Positions 37,870-45,934 of a stretch of DNA of 64,000 nucleotides are shown one piece after another. The DNA is from Ruegeria sp. R14_0. GTDB lineage: Bacteria > Pseudomonadota > Alphaproteobacteria > Rhodobacterales > Rhodobacteraceae. Position 1 is the stretch's first letter. Every line of letters starts with the position of its first letter. The DNA is taken from assembly GCF_017743975.1 (NCBI RefSeq), contig NZ_JAGHRC010000005.1, positions 246,885-310,884 of the forward strand. Direction: 5' to 3'. A model generated the notes under the pieces. That model was not told the origin of the DNA and did no database searches. It worked only from the letters and a program-made list of their open reading frames with translations. The position numbers were made by a program, and so were the translations under genes.

Positions 37870-40058
37870 AAGCGGCCTCCGGTCAGTTTCAACGCAGCCG
37901 CGACAATCCCGTCTTTCGACGGCAATGGGGCCGCATAGGCCGGGCCGGTTGCGATGAAACAATCCTCGGCCGCGACGCGCGCGATCGGAGTAGTCGGTGT
38001 CTCTTCAACAAAGAAAGTCATCAACGCCTCTGACTGGCTGCCGGTGCGCCGACATTCGTCAACGATCAGGACATTCGCGCAAGGTTTGGTCGCCTCGCGC
38101 AGCGCTTCGACCGGTAAGGGAGCCAGCCAGCGCATGTCGATGATGCGCGTCTTTACCCCGGCGGCCTCCAACTCGGGCAGGGCCTGTTTCGATAGATAGT
38201 GACCGTTGCCATAGGTGACGATGGCCAGATCGGTGCCGTCCCCATGCACGCCAACCTCGCCAAGCCCAATCCGCTGATCTGTCGAGGGATAGGTGGTCAT
38301 CCAGCCCGCATCCTGCGCCTCGTGCAGATCGCGCATCGGGTACAGGGCGATGGGTTCCAGGAAAACAATCACCCTCTGCTCTTCCCGCGCCAACCTCACG
38401 CATTCGCGCAGCATCTGCGCCGCGTCCGCCCCGGTCGAGGGGCAGGCGATGATCACGCCGGGAATGTCGCGCAGAACAGCCAGCGAGTTGTCATTGTGGA
38501 AATGCCCGCCGAACCCTTTTTGATACCCAAGCCCCGCAATCCGCAGGACCATTGGGTTGGTGAACTGCCCGTTCGAGAAGAACGGCAGTGTCGCGGCCTC
38601 ACCCCGGATCTGATCCTCGGCATTGTGCAGATAGGCAAGGAACTGGACTTCAGGGATCGGGACAAACCCGTTATGCCCCATTCCAATCGCCAGCCCCAGA
38701 ATGGACTGCTCGTCCAGCAAAGTGTCGATCACGCGATCCTGACCAAAGCGTTGCTGCAGTTTCTGCGTCACACCATATACGCCGCCCTTGCGACCCACGT
38801 CTTCGCCCATACACACGATCTCACCGTGTTCCAGCATCAGATCAGTGAGCGCCCAGTTGATCAGGCGGCTCATAGGCTGAGGGTCCTCCATCGCGCGCAT
38901 ATCGCTGCCAAACGCCTTGGCACGCGCCTCGGCGCTGGGGCCGTTGGTGGGCTTGCAGGTGCGTTTGGGCGGGATCAGGCTGGCCATCACTTCGGACGCA
39001 TTGGCCAGATGGGGGCGTGTGGCGGCCTCGGCGGCGATCCGGTCTGTGCGATCACAGGTGTCCTGATAGATTTTCAGAGCTTGCTCCGACGTCAACGCCC
39101 CTGCCTGATCCAGCAGACGCACAGAGTGCAACAAGGGATCGTTTGCCTCATCCGCCTCGACCTCAGACTTCGGCATGTAAGTGGTCGGCACATCCGCCCC
39201 GGCATGACCATAGAGACGAACAGTTTTCAGATGCAGGAAGGCTGGCTTGCGCCGAGTTCGAACGTATTCCGCTGCCTCCTGCGCGACTGAAAAGGTCTCA
39301 TAGATGTCCAGACCGTTGGCCTGAAAATACTTGATCCCCGGGCGATACTCCATTGACGCCTGTATCCAGCCTTTCGGGGTTTTGACCGAGATACCGATCC
39401 CGTTGTCCTCGCACACAAAGAGCAGCGGCAGAGGTGTCGATTGCACGCTGGTCCACCCAGCTGTGTTGATCGCGCCCTGCGCTGTGGAATGGTTGGCCGA
39501 GGCATCCCCGAAAGAGCACATCGCAATCCCGTCCTCGGGCAGCTCGCGGTGTTCTGGATCGTGCCGCCGGGCCGCGCCCAGCGCATAGGCCGCGCCCACC
39601 GCCTTGGGCAGATGGCTGGCAATGGTCGAGGTCTGCGGCGGGATCGTCAGCGCCTTGGAGCCCAGCACCTTGTGCCGTCCGCCTGACGTCGGATCCTCTT
39701 TTGAACAAGCAAAGCTCAGCAACATGTCCCATGCGATTTGTTGCCCCGGCACCTGCTCGGCCCGCGCAATCTGGAACGCCGCATCCCGGTAATGAAGAAA
39801 GGCAATGTCCGTTGGGCGCAACGCACGCGCAACCGCGGCCATGCCTTCGTGACCCGACGAGCCGATAGTGTAAAACCCCTGCCCTGCCTTCTGCATCGCT
39901 CGGCTGGTTCGGTCCAAAGCGCGGCTGAGGACTTGTGACCGGTACAGCGATACCGCATCGGTGTTGCTAAGCCCCGGGCGGGGCTTCTCGCCATCGGGAA
40001 AGTCGCGATTGGCGACCCGGGTCAGGAAATTTTCGTGAACGATCTGAGCGCGATCCAT
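37866..40058 (-). CDS. Fused 2-oxoacid dehydrogenase E1 (alpha and beta in one chain)
   Basis: 730 residues. The first about 370 are the alpha subunit with the thiamine diphosphate region CSFGDASANHSTAQGAIN. From about residue 395 a complete beta subunit follows (MCMGEDVGRKGGVYGVT, then the C-terminal transketolase-like half). It decarboxylates a branched-chain or related 2-oxo acid. No E2 or E3 gene is nearby, so it either uses subunits encoded elsewhere or acts as a stand-alone decarboxylase/acyl-transfer enzyme with its FabD-like partner. The gene upstream encodes an aminotransferase that could supply its 2-oxo acid. Confidence 0.85.
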   Translation of the reverse strand: MDRAQIVHENFLTRVANRDFPDGEKPRPGLSNTDAVSLYRSQVLSRALDRTSRAMQKAGQGFYTIGSSGHEGMAAVARALRPTDIAFLHYRDAAFQIARAEQVPGQQIAWDMLLSFACSKEDPTSGGRHKVLGSKALTIPPQTSTIASHLPKAVGAAYALGAARRHDPEHRELPEDGIAMCSFGDASANHSTAQGAINTAGWTSVQSTPLPLLFVCEDNGIGISVKTPKGWIQASMEYRPGIKYFQANGLDIYETFSVAQEAAEYVRTRRKPAFLHLKTVRLYGHAGADVPTTYMPKSEVEADEANDPLLHSVRLLDQAGALTSEQALKIYQDTCDRTDRIAAEAATRPHLANASEVMASLIPPKRTCKPTNGPSAEARAKAFGSDMRAMEDPQPMSRLINWALTDLMLEHGEIVCMGEDVGRKGGVYGVTQKLQQRFGQDRVIDTLLDEQSILGLAIGMGHNGFVPIPEVQFLAYLHNAEDQIRGEAATLPFFSNGQFTNPMVLRIAGLGYQKGFGGHFHNDNSLAVLRDIPGVIIACPSTGADAAQMLRECVRLAREEQRVIVFLEPIALYPMRDLHEAQDAGWMTTYPSTDQRIGLGEVGVHGDGTDLAIVTYGNGHYLSKQALPELEAAGVKTRIIDMRWLAPLPVEALREATKPCANVLIVDECRRTGSQSEALMTFFVEETPTTPIARVAAEDCFIATGPAYAAPLPSKDGIVAAALKLTGGRL

Positions 40059-40081
40059 TGGGTTTTCCCGGTCTTCTTCGG

Positions 40082-41248
40082 TTACAGTTTGGCGGTGGCG
40101 TCCGCGATACGGCGCACCCCTTCTTGCAGGCTTTCCGTCGCATAGGCAAAGGAAAGCCGCAGATGCCCCGGCATCCCAAAGGCACGCCCAGGCACCAGGG
40201 CGACGCCGGCCTCATCCAGCAGATAACGGCAGAATTCGTGGTCCACGGGCATTTTCGCAGGCGTTTTGGGAAAGACGTAGAACGCCCCATCCGGAACTGC
40301 GCATTCCAACCCGGCCCGGTTCAGCCCGTCCACCACCAAATCCCGGCACACGCGCATCGCCTTGCGCCGCTCGGACAGCAAGTCTTGCGGGCCTGTGATC
40401 GCCTCTAATGCTGCGGCCTGAGCAATCGAGCACGCGCCCGAGGTGATTTGCCCCTGTACTGCAATCATCGCTTTGATCAGTGGCACAGGCCCAACACCCC
40501 AGCCAATGCGCCAACCGGTCATCGAATAGGCCTTGGACACCCCGTTCACGGTCAGAGTGCGATCCGCCAGCTCGGGCACCGCTTGCACAAAAGGTGTGAA
40601 TGGCACGTAGGAAAGGTACTGATAGATCTCATCTGAAACCACCCAGACTTGCGGGTGCTTTTTCAGCACGGCCCCCAATGCTTGCAATTCCGTTTTGGAA
40701 TAGACAGCGCCAGTGGGATTGGACGGCGTGTTCAGCAGCACCCAACGGGTGCGCGGAGTGATCGCGGCTTCCAACTGGCCCGGCCTTAGTTTGAAGCCCT
40801 GTTCAGCCGGGCAGCTGAGGATGGTGGGAACACCGCCCGCCAACGTGACCATATCCGCATAGCTTGTCCAGAACGGCGCGGCGGTAATCACCTCGTCGCC
40901 TGGGTTCAGTGTGGCCATCATCGCGCCGGACAAGACCTGCTTGGCCCCCGTAGACACAATGACATTCTCAGGCTGCGCGCCCGCCCCTGCTGCGATTGCC
41001 TCGCGTAAGGCTGGCGTTCCGGCAGTCGCGGGATAGCGGGTCTGGCCGTCAACAGCCGCCCTGTTCGCTGCTTCAACCACATGATCTGGCGTCGGAAAAT
41101 CCGGCTCACCTGTGCTGAGCGCGACAACGTCGACGCCTTGCGCGCGAAGACGTGCTGCATGTTCCGAGATACGGACGATCTCGGACAGCTCGATGCCTTG
41201 CAGCCGCTCTGCGCGCTGAAAACCCTCGGTGCTGGTTGTCTGTGTCAT
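40082..41248 (-). CDS. Class I PLP-dependent aminotransferase (aspartate aminotransferase family)
   Basis: 388 residues. NTPSNPTGAVYS is the substrate/phosphate block, VVSDEIYQYLSY the PLP-ring block, and VNGVSKAYSMTGWRIGWG holds the PLP lysine. It converts an amino acid to a 2-oxo acid. It is the first gene of the operon leading to the fused E1, 24 bp upstream, with a divergent LysR gene. The aspartate specificity suggested by family is not tested by sequence. Confidence 0.88.
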   Translation of the reverse strand: MTQTTSTEGFQRAERLQGIELSEIVRISEHAARLRAQGVDVVALSTGEPDFPTPDHVVEAANRAAVDGQTRYPATAGTPALREAIAAGAGAQPENVIVSTGAKQVLSGAMMATLNPGDEVITAAPFWTSYADMVTLAGGVPTILSCPAEQGFKLRPGQLEAAITPRTRWVLLNTPSNPTGAVYSKTELQALGAVLKKHPQVWVVSDEIYQYLSYVPFTPFVQAVPELADRTLTVNGVSKAYSMTGWRIGWGVGPVPLIKAMIAVQGQITSGACSIAQAAALEAITGPQDLLSERRKAMRVCRDLVVDGLNRAGLECAVPDGAFYVFPKTPAKMPVDHEFCRYLLDEAGVALVPGRAFGMPGHLRLSFAYATESLQEGVRRIADATAKL

Positions 41249-41344
41249 TGATCCAAATCCACGCCGTCAGCCATATCTCTGTATCGGGCTGGCGCGGGAC
41301 AAATGCCAGTGATATTCCGTACAAAAGGTATGAGGATTAGTCAT

Positions 41345-42235
41345 ATGATTGGACCCCGCCGGTTCCTGCCCTCGATCCCCTCTCTATTGGCGCTCGAGGC
41401 GGTTGATCGCCTTGGCAGCGCCTCGGCCGCCGCCGAAGAGCTGTCGCTGACCCAAAGCGCAATCAGCCGTCAGCTCAAGTCGATGGAAGAACAGTTGGGT
41501 GTCGCGCTGATCCAGCGCAATCAGATGCGACTGCACCTCACGCCCGCAGCGAAAGATTATGTTGAGGTGGCTCGCACCGCGTTGAACCAACTGGCGCAGG
41601 CGTCGCTGAAGCTGAAAGCGAACCCAACCGGCGGGTCATTGAACCTGTCGATCCTGCCCGCCTTTGGGATGCATTGGCTGGCCCCCCGCCTGCAGGACTT
41701 TGCCCGCCACCACCCCGAAGTGACCGTGAATCTGAGCACATGCCTCAAGCCCTTCGACTTCCAGACCGAACATTACGACGCCGCCATTCACTTTGGTCAG
41801 AAGGACTGGCCCGGGGTGCATTACCTTCCGATTATGCGAGAAGAGGTGCTGCCGGTCTGCGCGCCGGACTTTTTGCCCGAACAGGATAAGGGTCTGGACT
41901 GGCTGATGGCGGCCCCGCTGTTGCACTTGGAAACCAGACCGGATGCGTGGGAGCGATGGTTCGCGGAACAGGGGCGCGATGCCTCGGGGATGCGCGGCAT
42001 GTTGTTCGATCAGTTCTCGACAATGGTTCAGGCCACAATCCATGGGTTGGGCGCGGCGCTACTGCCCAGCTACCTGATCGAGCAAGACCTGCAATCCGGC
42101 CGGCTGGTTCCCGCCTGGGACGGGCCTCGCGTCAGCCTGGGGCATTTCTACCTTGTCTGGCCCCAATCCAAACCGGTGTCTGAGCCATTGAATTCATTCC
42201 GGACTTGGCTGCAGGACCAACTGAGGTCCGCCTGA
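41345..42235 (+). CDS. LysR-type regulator (GcvA-like)
   Basis: 296 residues from MIGPRRFLPSIPSLLALEAV, with GAGGA 8 nt before the ATG. EELSLTQSAISRQLKSMEE is the recognition helix region. It is divergent from the aminotransferase-E1-FabD-DAO operon (96 bp between the starts) and most likely controls it. A large hairpin lies downstream. Confidence 0.88.
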   Translation: MIGPRRFLPSIPSLLALEAVDRLGSASAAAEELSLTQSAISRQLKSMEEQLGVALIQRNQMRLHLTPAAKDYVEVARTALNQLAQASLKLKANPTGGSLNLSILPAFGMHWLAPRLQDFARHHPEVTVNLSTCLKPFDFQTEHYDAAIHFGQKDWPGVHYLPIMREEVLPVCAPDFLPEQDKGLDWLMAAPLLHLETRPDAWERWFAEQGRDASGMRGMLFDQFSTMVQATIHGLGAALLPSYLIEQDLQSGRLVPAWDGPRVSLGHFYLVWPQSKPVSEPLNSFRTWLQDQLRSA

Positions 42236-42302
42236 GGCTATTCGTCTCGTCGTCACGCGCAACTGCGCGGCCTTTGACCTTGCGTCCTGCGGACGGCGGG
42301 GC

Positions 42303-42343
42303 GGGCCGTGCAGGTGCGGGCGATGCCCGCGCCTGCACGGCCC
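42303..42343. terminator. Long GC-rich hairpin between convergent genes
   Basis: Two 19-nt arms (starting GGGCCGTGCAGG and ending CCTGCACGGCCC) pair with a single wobble around a GAT loop. It lies between the ends of the LysR and acyl-CoA dehydrogenase genes, with no T-run; probably a bidirectional terminator. Confidence 0.6.
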
Positions 42344-42398
42344 AACGGAAGGAGACGTTTTGCAAAAATGTTGACGACGGGCGGGAGCCCGCGCCGTG

Positions 42399-43556
42399 TT
42401 AATTGTCCAACGAACGGGCGATGAGTTCCTTCATAATCTCGTTGGTACCACCATAGATCATTTGGACACGCGCATCGGCGTAGAGGCGCGCAATGGGATA
42501 CTCCATCATGAAGCCGTAGCCGCCGAACAGCTGCAGGCATTCATGCATGATCTCGTTTTGCACCTCGGACCCCCAATATTTGACCATCGAGGCCTTCGCG
42601 GCATCCAACGTCCCATCTTCCAGCTGCGCGACACAGTCATTCACAAAGCTGCGCAGAACTTCGGCTTTGGTCTTGCACTCGGCCAGTTTGAAACGCGTGT
42701 TCTGGAAATCCATGACGCGCTGACCAAAGGCCTTGCGTTCCTGCGTGTATCGAACGGTCTCGGCAATCGCGAAATCAATAGCGCCCAGTGCCATGATACC
42801 GATTGTAAGACGTTCCCAGGGCAGCTGCTTCATCATCTGATAGAAGCCCTGACCTTCTTCCGGGCCGATCAGGTTGGTCATGGGCACTTTGACGTCTTCA
42901 AAGAACAGCTCAGCCGTATCATTAGCCTTCATTCCAAGCTTCTTGAGATTGCGGCCCCGGCGGAACCCTTCTGCTCCGTCGGTTTCGACTGCGATCAGCG
43001 ATACGCCCTTGGATCCCTGGGTCTTGTCCGTTTTGGCAGCCACAAGGATCAAGTCGGCGGTCTGACCGTTGGTGATAAAGATCTTGGACCCATTCATACG
43101 ATAGGAGTTCCCGTCCTTATCCGCCGTCGTACGAATAGACTGCACGTCCGAGCCGGTACCGGGTTCGGTCATGGCCAGGGCGCCGACCATTTCGCCGGAC
43201 GCCAGACGCGGCAACCATTTCTGTTTTTGATCCTCGCTGCCGTAGGCGGTCAGGTAATGGACAACGATCGACTGAATGCCGAAACCCCAACCCGAGTCAC
43301 CGCGCGCCGATTGCTCATACAAAGTGACCGCGTCAAACCCGATACCGCCGCCTACGCCGCCGAACTCCTCGGGGATCGCGCCAGCCATCAAGCCCATCTC
43401 ACCGGCCTTGTTCCAGAAGTCGCGATCGACCATGCCGTTCTGATTCCAGCGCTCAATGTTCGGCACAAGTTCATCGTCCATGAACCGGTTGGCCATTTCA
43501 GCAAACATCTGGTGCTCTTCGGTGACCCATTTTGCGGTCGGCGTGAATAGCGACAT
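42399..43556 (-). CDS. Acyl-CoA dehydrogenase
   Basis: 385 residues, the family's usual length. ALAMTEPGTGSDVQSIRTTA and the C-terminal QLFGGYGFMMEYPIARLYAD are the two acyl-CoA dehydrogenase signatures, and YGGTNEIMKELIAR follows. GGGAG lies before the ATG. It oxidises an acyl-CoA to the 2-enoyl-CoA, passing electrons to ETF. A TetR gene lies upstream in the same direction, 129 bp away. Confidence 0.93.
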   Translation of the reverse strand: MSLFTPTAKWVTEEHQMFAEMANRFMDDELVPNIERWNQNGMVDRDFWNKAGEMGLMAGAIPEEFGGVGGGIGFDAVTLYEQSARGDSGWGFGIQSIVVHYLTAYGSEDQKQKWLPRLASGEMVGALAMTEPGTGSDVQSIRTTADKDGNSYRMNGSKIFITNGQTADLILVAAKTDKTQGSKGVSLIAVETDGAEGFRRGRNLKKLGMKANDTAELFFEDVKVPMTNLIGPEEGQGFYQMMKQLPWERLTIGIMALGAIDFAIAETVRYTQERKAFGQRVMDFQNTRFKLAECKTKAEVLRSFVNDCVAQLEDGTLDAAKASMVKYWGSEVQNEIMHECLQLFGGYGFMMEYPIARLYADARVQMIYGGTNEIMKELIARSLDN

Positions 43557-43685
43557 GTTGGTTTCTCCCGTGTCTGATTGTCATCAGGGTAGCTTTGGAG
43601 CCCCCTCAAACCAACCCGCGCACAGGATTGCTACGCAACGTCTTTTTCGACGACCGCGCCACTCTGGCACGTTGTCATCGCGTCA

Positions 43686-44246
43686 CTACAAAGCCGAATC
43701 CAGTAAGACACGTGCCGCGGCTTTGGCGTCTCTGGCCGGATCGCAGCTTTTGACCAGAACCGCCGTGACGATTGCACCCTCTTTCAGCAACAGCAACTGA
43801 CACCCCAAAGCCTCGGGGTTTCGCACTCCAGCCTGACGCGCCAGATCCGTATAAAAATCGAGGATTAGGCGTTTGTGCTCGGCCGCCTGGAGGTGGATCG
43901 GATGAGACTTCTCCTGAAATTCAGCGCCTGCTTTGATGAACATGCATCCACGAAACCCGTCTTCTTCAAACCATTCGCCCAGCGCATCGAAACTGGCGAC
44001 CAACTGATCGGCTGGCGTATCGGCAAGCTCGGAAACCCGGCGCATGAACCATGTACGAAAATTCTCATCCCGCAATCGAAGTGCGGCAAGGATCAGGTCT
44101 TCTTTTGTACGGAAATGCTTGTACATCGACGTTTTCGACACGCCCGTCTCAGCGACCAGTTTATCCATGCCGGTTGCGTGGAACCCATCCCGATAGAAGA
44201 CCTCTAAAGCCTTGCTGACAAGCTCATCACGTTTGTTCGGGCGCAT
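43686..44246 (-). CDS. TetR-family transcriptional regulator
   Basis: 186 residues from MRPNKRDELVSKALEVFYRDGF, with AAGGAG before the ATG. HATGMDKLVAETGVSKTSMYKHF is the TetR helix-turn-helix (in two parts: HATGMDKLVAETG and VSKTSMYKHF). A palindrome beginning ATGTACTGATCG lies 14 bp upstream of the start and two more like it before the next plus-strand gene, so it probably represses itself and the divergent genes. Confidence 0.9.
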   Translation of the reverse strand: MRPNKRDELVSKALEVFYRDGFHATGMDKLVAETGVSKTSMYKHFRTKEDLILAALRLRDENFRTWFMRRVSELADTPADQLVASFDALGEWFEEDGFRGCMFIKAGAEFQEKSHPIHLQAAEHKRLILDFYTDLARQAGVRNPEALGCQLLLLKEGAIVTAVLVKSCDPARDAKAAARVLLDSAL

Positions 44247-44260
44247 GATTCGGCTCCTTA

Positions 44261-44278
44261 ATGTACTGATCGGTACAT
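44261..44278. promoter_or_regulatory. TetR operator 1
   Basis: ATGTACTGATCGGTACAT: perfect 6-bp outer arms around a GATC-containing core. It lies directly upstream of the TetR gene, as expected for autorepression, and shares its core with the two sites at 44391-44438. Confidence 0.7.
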
Positions 44279-44390
44279 AATGCGTCGATTTGTCGGTCGC
44301 AACACGACCAACCCAAGTATTTGTTTTTGTGACATAAAAACCCCTCACCATGCGGAGCTCTGAGGAATTTTCAAATTGATACTTGAAAAA

Positions 44391-44438
44391 GGTTACCGAT
44401 CGGTACACTTTCTCGACAAGATGTACCGATCAGTAAAC
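44391..44438. promoter_or_regulatory. TetR operators 2 and 3
   Basis: TACCGATCGGTA (44394-44405, perfect palindrome) and TACCGATCAGTA (44424-44435) are 30 bp apart, three helical turns, within GGTTACC... and ATGTACC... contexts. They match operator 1 and lie upstream of the plus-strand DUF1348 gene, so the TetR protein likely controls both directions. Confidence 0.72.
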
Positions 44439-44547
44439 TTTGGAGCGATCCCATGAGACGCCACACCAGACCCTTCCCCGCACAATATGTCCCCCTTTTG
44501 CTAACTATAGCTCTGATAGCGGCCTCACTGACCTGAAAGACCTGCGC

Positions 44548-45012
44548 ATGACACGCCCTCCTCTCCCCCCGTTCACGTTGGAAACTGCCACGCAAAAAGT
44601 GCGTATGGCCGAGAACGCCTGGAACAGCCGTGACGCGAAAATTGTGACCCCCGCCTATACCGACGACAGCCAATGGCGAAACCGGGCCGAATTCCTGAGC
44701 GGCCACGCCGAAATCCACGCCTTCCTGACCCGCAAATGGAATAAAGAGCTGGAGTATCGGCTGATCAAGGAACTTTGGGCCTATGCCGGAGATCGCATCG
44801 CCGTGCGCTATGCTTATGAATGGCGGGACGACAGTGGTCAGTGGTTTCGGTCCTACGGGAATGAGAACTGGCGTTTTGCCGAAGACGGCCGCATGGCCGA
44901 GCGTCATGCATCATTGAACGACCTTCCGATTGCCGAAACCGAGCGACTGTTTTTCTGGCCGCAAGGCCCCCGCCCCGATGATCATCCCGGCCTGTCTGAT
45001 CTGGGACTTTGA
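44548..45012 (+). CDS. DUF1348 (NTF2-like) protein
   Basis: 154 residues from [19 protein letters not shown], the typical start of DUF1348 proteins. [17 protein letters not shown] and [21 protein letters not shown] blocks are of the SnoaL/NTF2 fold. The function is unknown in general; the family is thought to be enzymes or ligand binders of small molecules. It is the first gene after the TetR operators and lies 11 bp before a flavin-binding protein gene, so both are probably TetR-controlled. Confidence 0.82.
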   Translation: MTRPPLPPFTLETATQKVRMAENAWNSRDAKIVTPAYTDDSQWRNRAEFLSGHAEIHAFLTRKWNKELEYRLIKELWAYAGDRIAVRYAYEWRDDSGQWFRSYGNENWRFAEDGRMAERHASLNDLPIAETERLFFWPQGPRPDDHPGLSDLGL

Positions 45013-45023
45013 AAGGACACCCC

Positions 45024-45644
45024 ATGCCTCGCGCCTTTTCAGAACTGACCTTCACCCCCGCTGTCCGTGCGCATCAGGAACGGATGGGGTCTGCCAAGAC
45101 CTATTCCAAGTTCATCGAAGAAGGCCCGCAACAAGGTCATGAAATTGGTGAGGCGGAAAAAACATTCATCGAGGCCAGAGACGGGTTCTATCAGTCTACC
45201 GTGTCCGAAACCGGGTGGCCCTACGTTCAATATCGTGGGGGTCCGATTGGATTCCTCAAGGTTCTGGGGCCGCGGACAATCGGGTATGCTGACTTCTCGG
45301 GCAACAAACAGTACATCTCGCGCGGGAACCTGGACGGGAATGACCGGATTGCCATGATCCTGATGGATTATGCCAACCAGCGCCGTCTGAAAATCCTGGG
45401 TCGAGTCGAATTTGCAGAAGGCGAGGCCGCTGCTGCCAGCCTTTACCCCGAAGACGCCGAGGCACCGGCCGAACGTGCCGTCATCATCCGGGTCGAGGGA
45501 CTGGACTGGAACTGCCCTCGCCATATCACACCGCGCTTTACCGAAGCCGAACTTCGGCCGCACCTGAACAGGTTGGGGCAACAACTGGCGCAGCTTCAGG
45601 CAGAAAATGAACGGCTAAAGCAGGAACTGGAAAACCGATCCTGA
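45024..45644 (+). CDS. Pyridoxamine-phosphate-oxidase-like FMN-binding protein
   Basis: 206 residues from MPRAFSELTFTP with AAAGGA before the ATG. WPYVQYRGGPIGFLKVL and the following GYADFSGNKQYIS block are of the split-barrel flavin reductase/PNPOx fold. The C-terminus (RLGQQLAQLQAENERLKQ) is a short coiled coil, unusual and probably for oligomer formation. Likely a flavin-dependent redox enzyme, co-expressed with the DUF1348 gene under TetR control. Confidence 0.8.
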   Translation: MPRAFSELTFTPAVRAHQERMGSAKTYSKFIEEGPQQGHEIGEAEKTFIEARDGFYQSTVSETGWPYVQYRGGPIGFLKVLGPRTIGYADFSGNKQYISRGNLDGNDRIAMILMDYANQRRLKILGRVEFAEGEAAAASLYPEDAEAPAERAVIIRVEGLDWNCPRHITPRFTEAELRPHLNRLGQQLAQLQAENERLKQELENRS

Positions 45645-45687
45645 CTGCATTGCAACGTAAAATCTATTCCGAACAAGGACTTTCCCC

Positions 45688-45849
45688 ATGATACGTTCCA
45701 CGCTGAATATGGCCGGTATTATTTTGGCAGGCTTTGCGCTGACCACGGCGGCCGTGATGTTTGGGTTCTTCGCATCGCCCGAGGCCGTAAGACCCCCTCC
45801 GCCTGAGGCCTACAACTCGCTTTTGCTGCAAACCTTTGCCAACAGGTGA
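45688..45849 (+). CDS. Small membrane protein, unknown function
   Basis: 53 residues: MIRSTLNMAG, then the hydrophobic IILAGFALTTAAVMFGFFAS, then a Pro-rich tail (PEAVRPPPPEAYNSL) ending LLLQTFANR. AAGGA lies 9 nt before the ATG. It has a single membrane helix with a short tail outside or inside the cell. It lies between the PPOX gene and the copper promoter; its role is unknown and it may ride on the upstream transcript. Confidence 0.55.
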   Translation: MIRSTLNMAGIILAGFALTTAAVMFGFFASPEAVRPPPPEAYNSLLLQTFANR

Positions 45850-45884
45850 CACCTACACAAGGGCTGAAAAACGTGCTAAAGCTC

Positions 45885-45916
45885 TTGACCTTCCCGTGAC
45901 TGGAACCCCCATCTAT
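45885..45916 (+). promoter_or_regulatory. CueR-type promoter of copA
   Basis: TTGACC, a 19-bp spacer, then CATCTA. The over-long spacer is typical of MerR-family promoters. The dyad ACCTTCC-N7-GGAACCC lies across it, close to the CueR box ACCTTCC-N7-GGAAGGT. It places the transcript start near 45922 and so excludes the longest possible copA start. Confidence 0.75.
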
Positions 45917-45934
45917 GGGCAGAACCTCTTTGGG

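Noticed and set aside
38199..39290. 363-codon plus-strand frame opposite the E1 fusion
   Set aside because: Shadow frame; the E1 motifs on the other strand are complete.
45836..45934. Upstream ATG for CopA
   Set aside because: It lies before the CueR-type promoter and overlaps the small membrane-protein gene.
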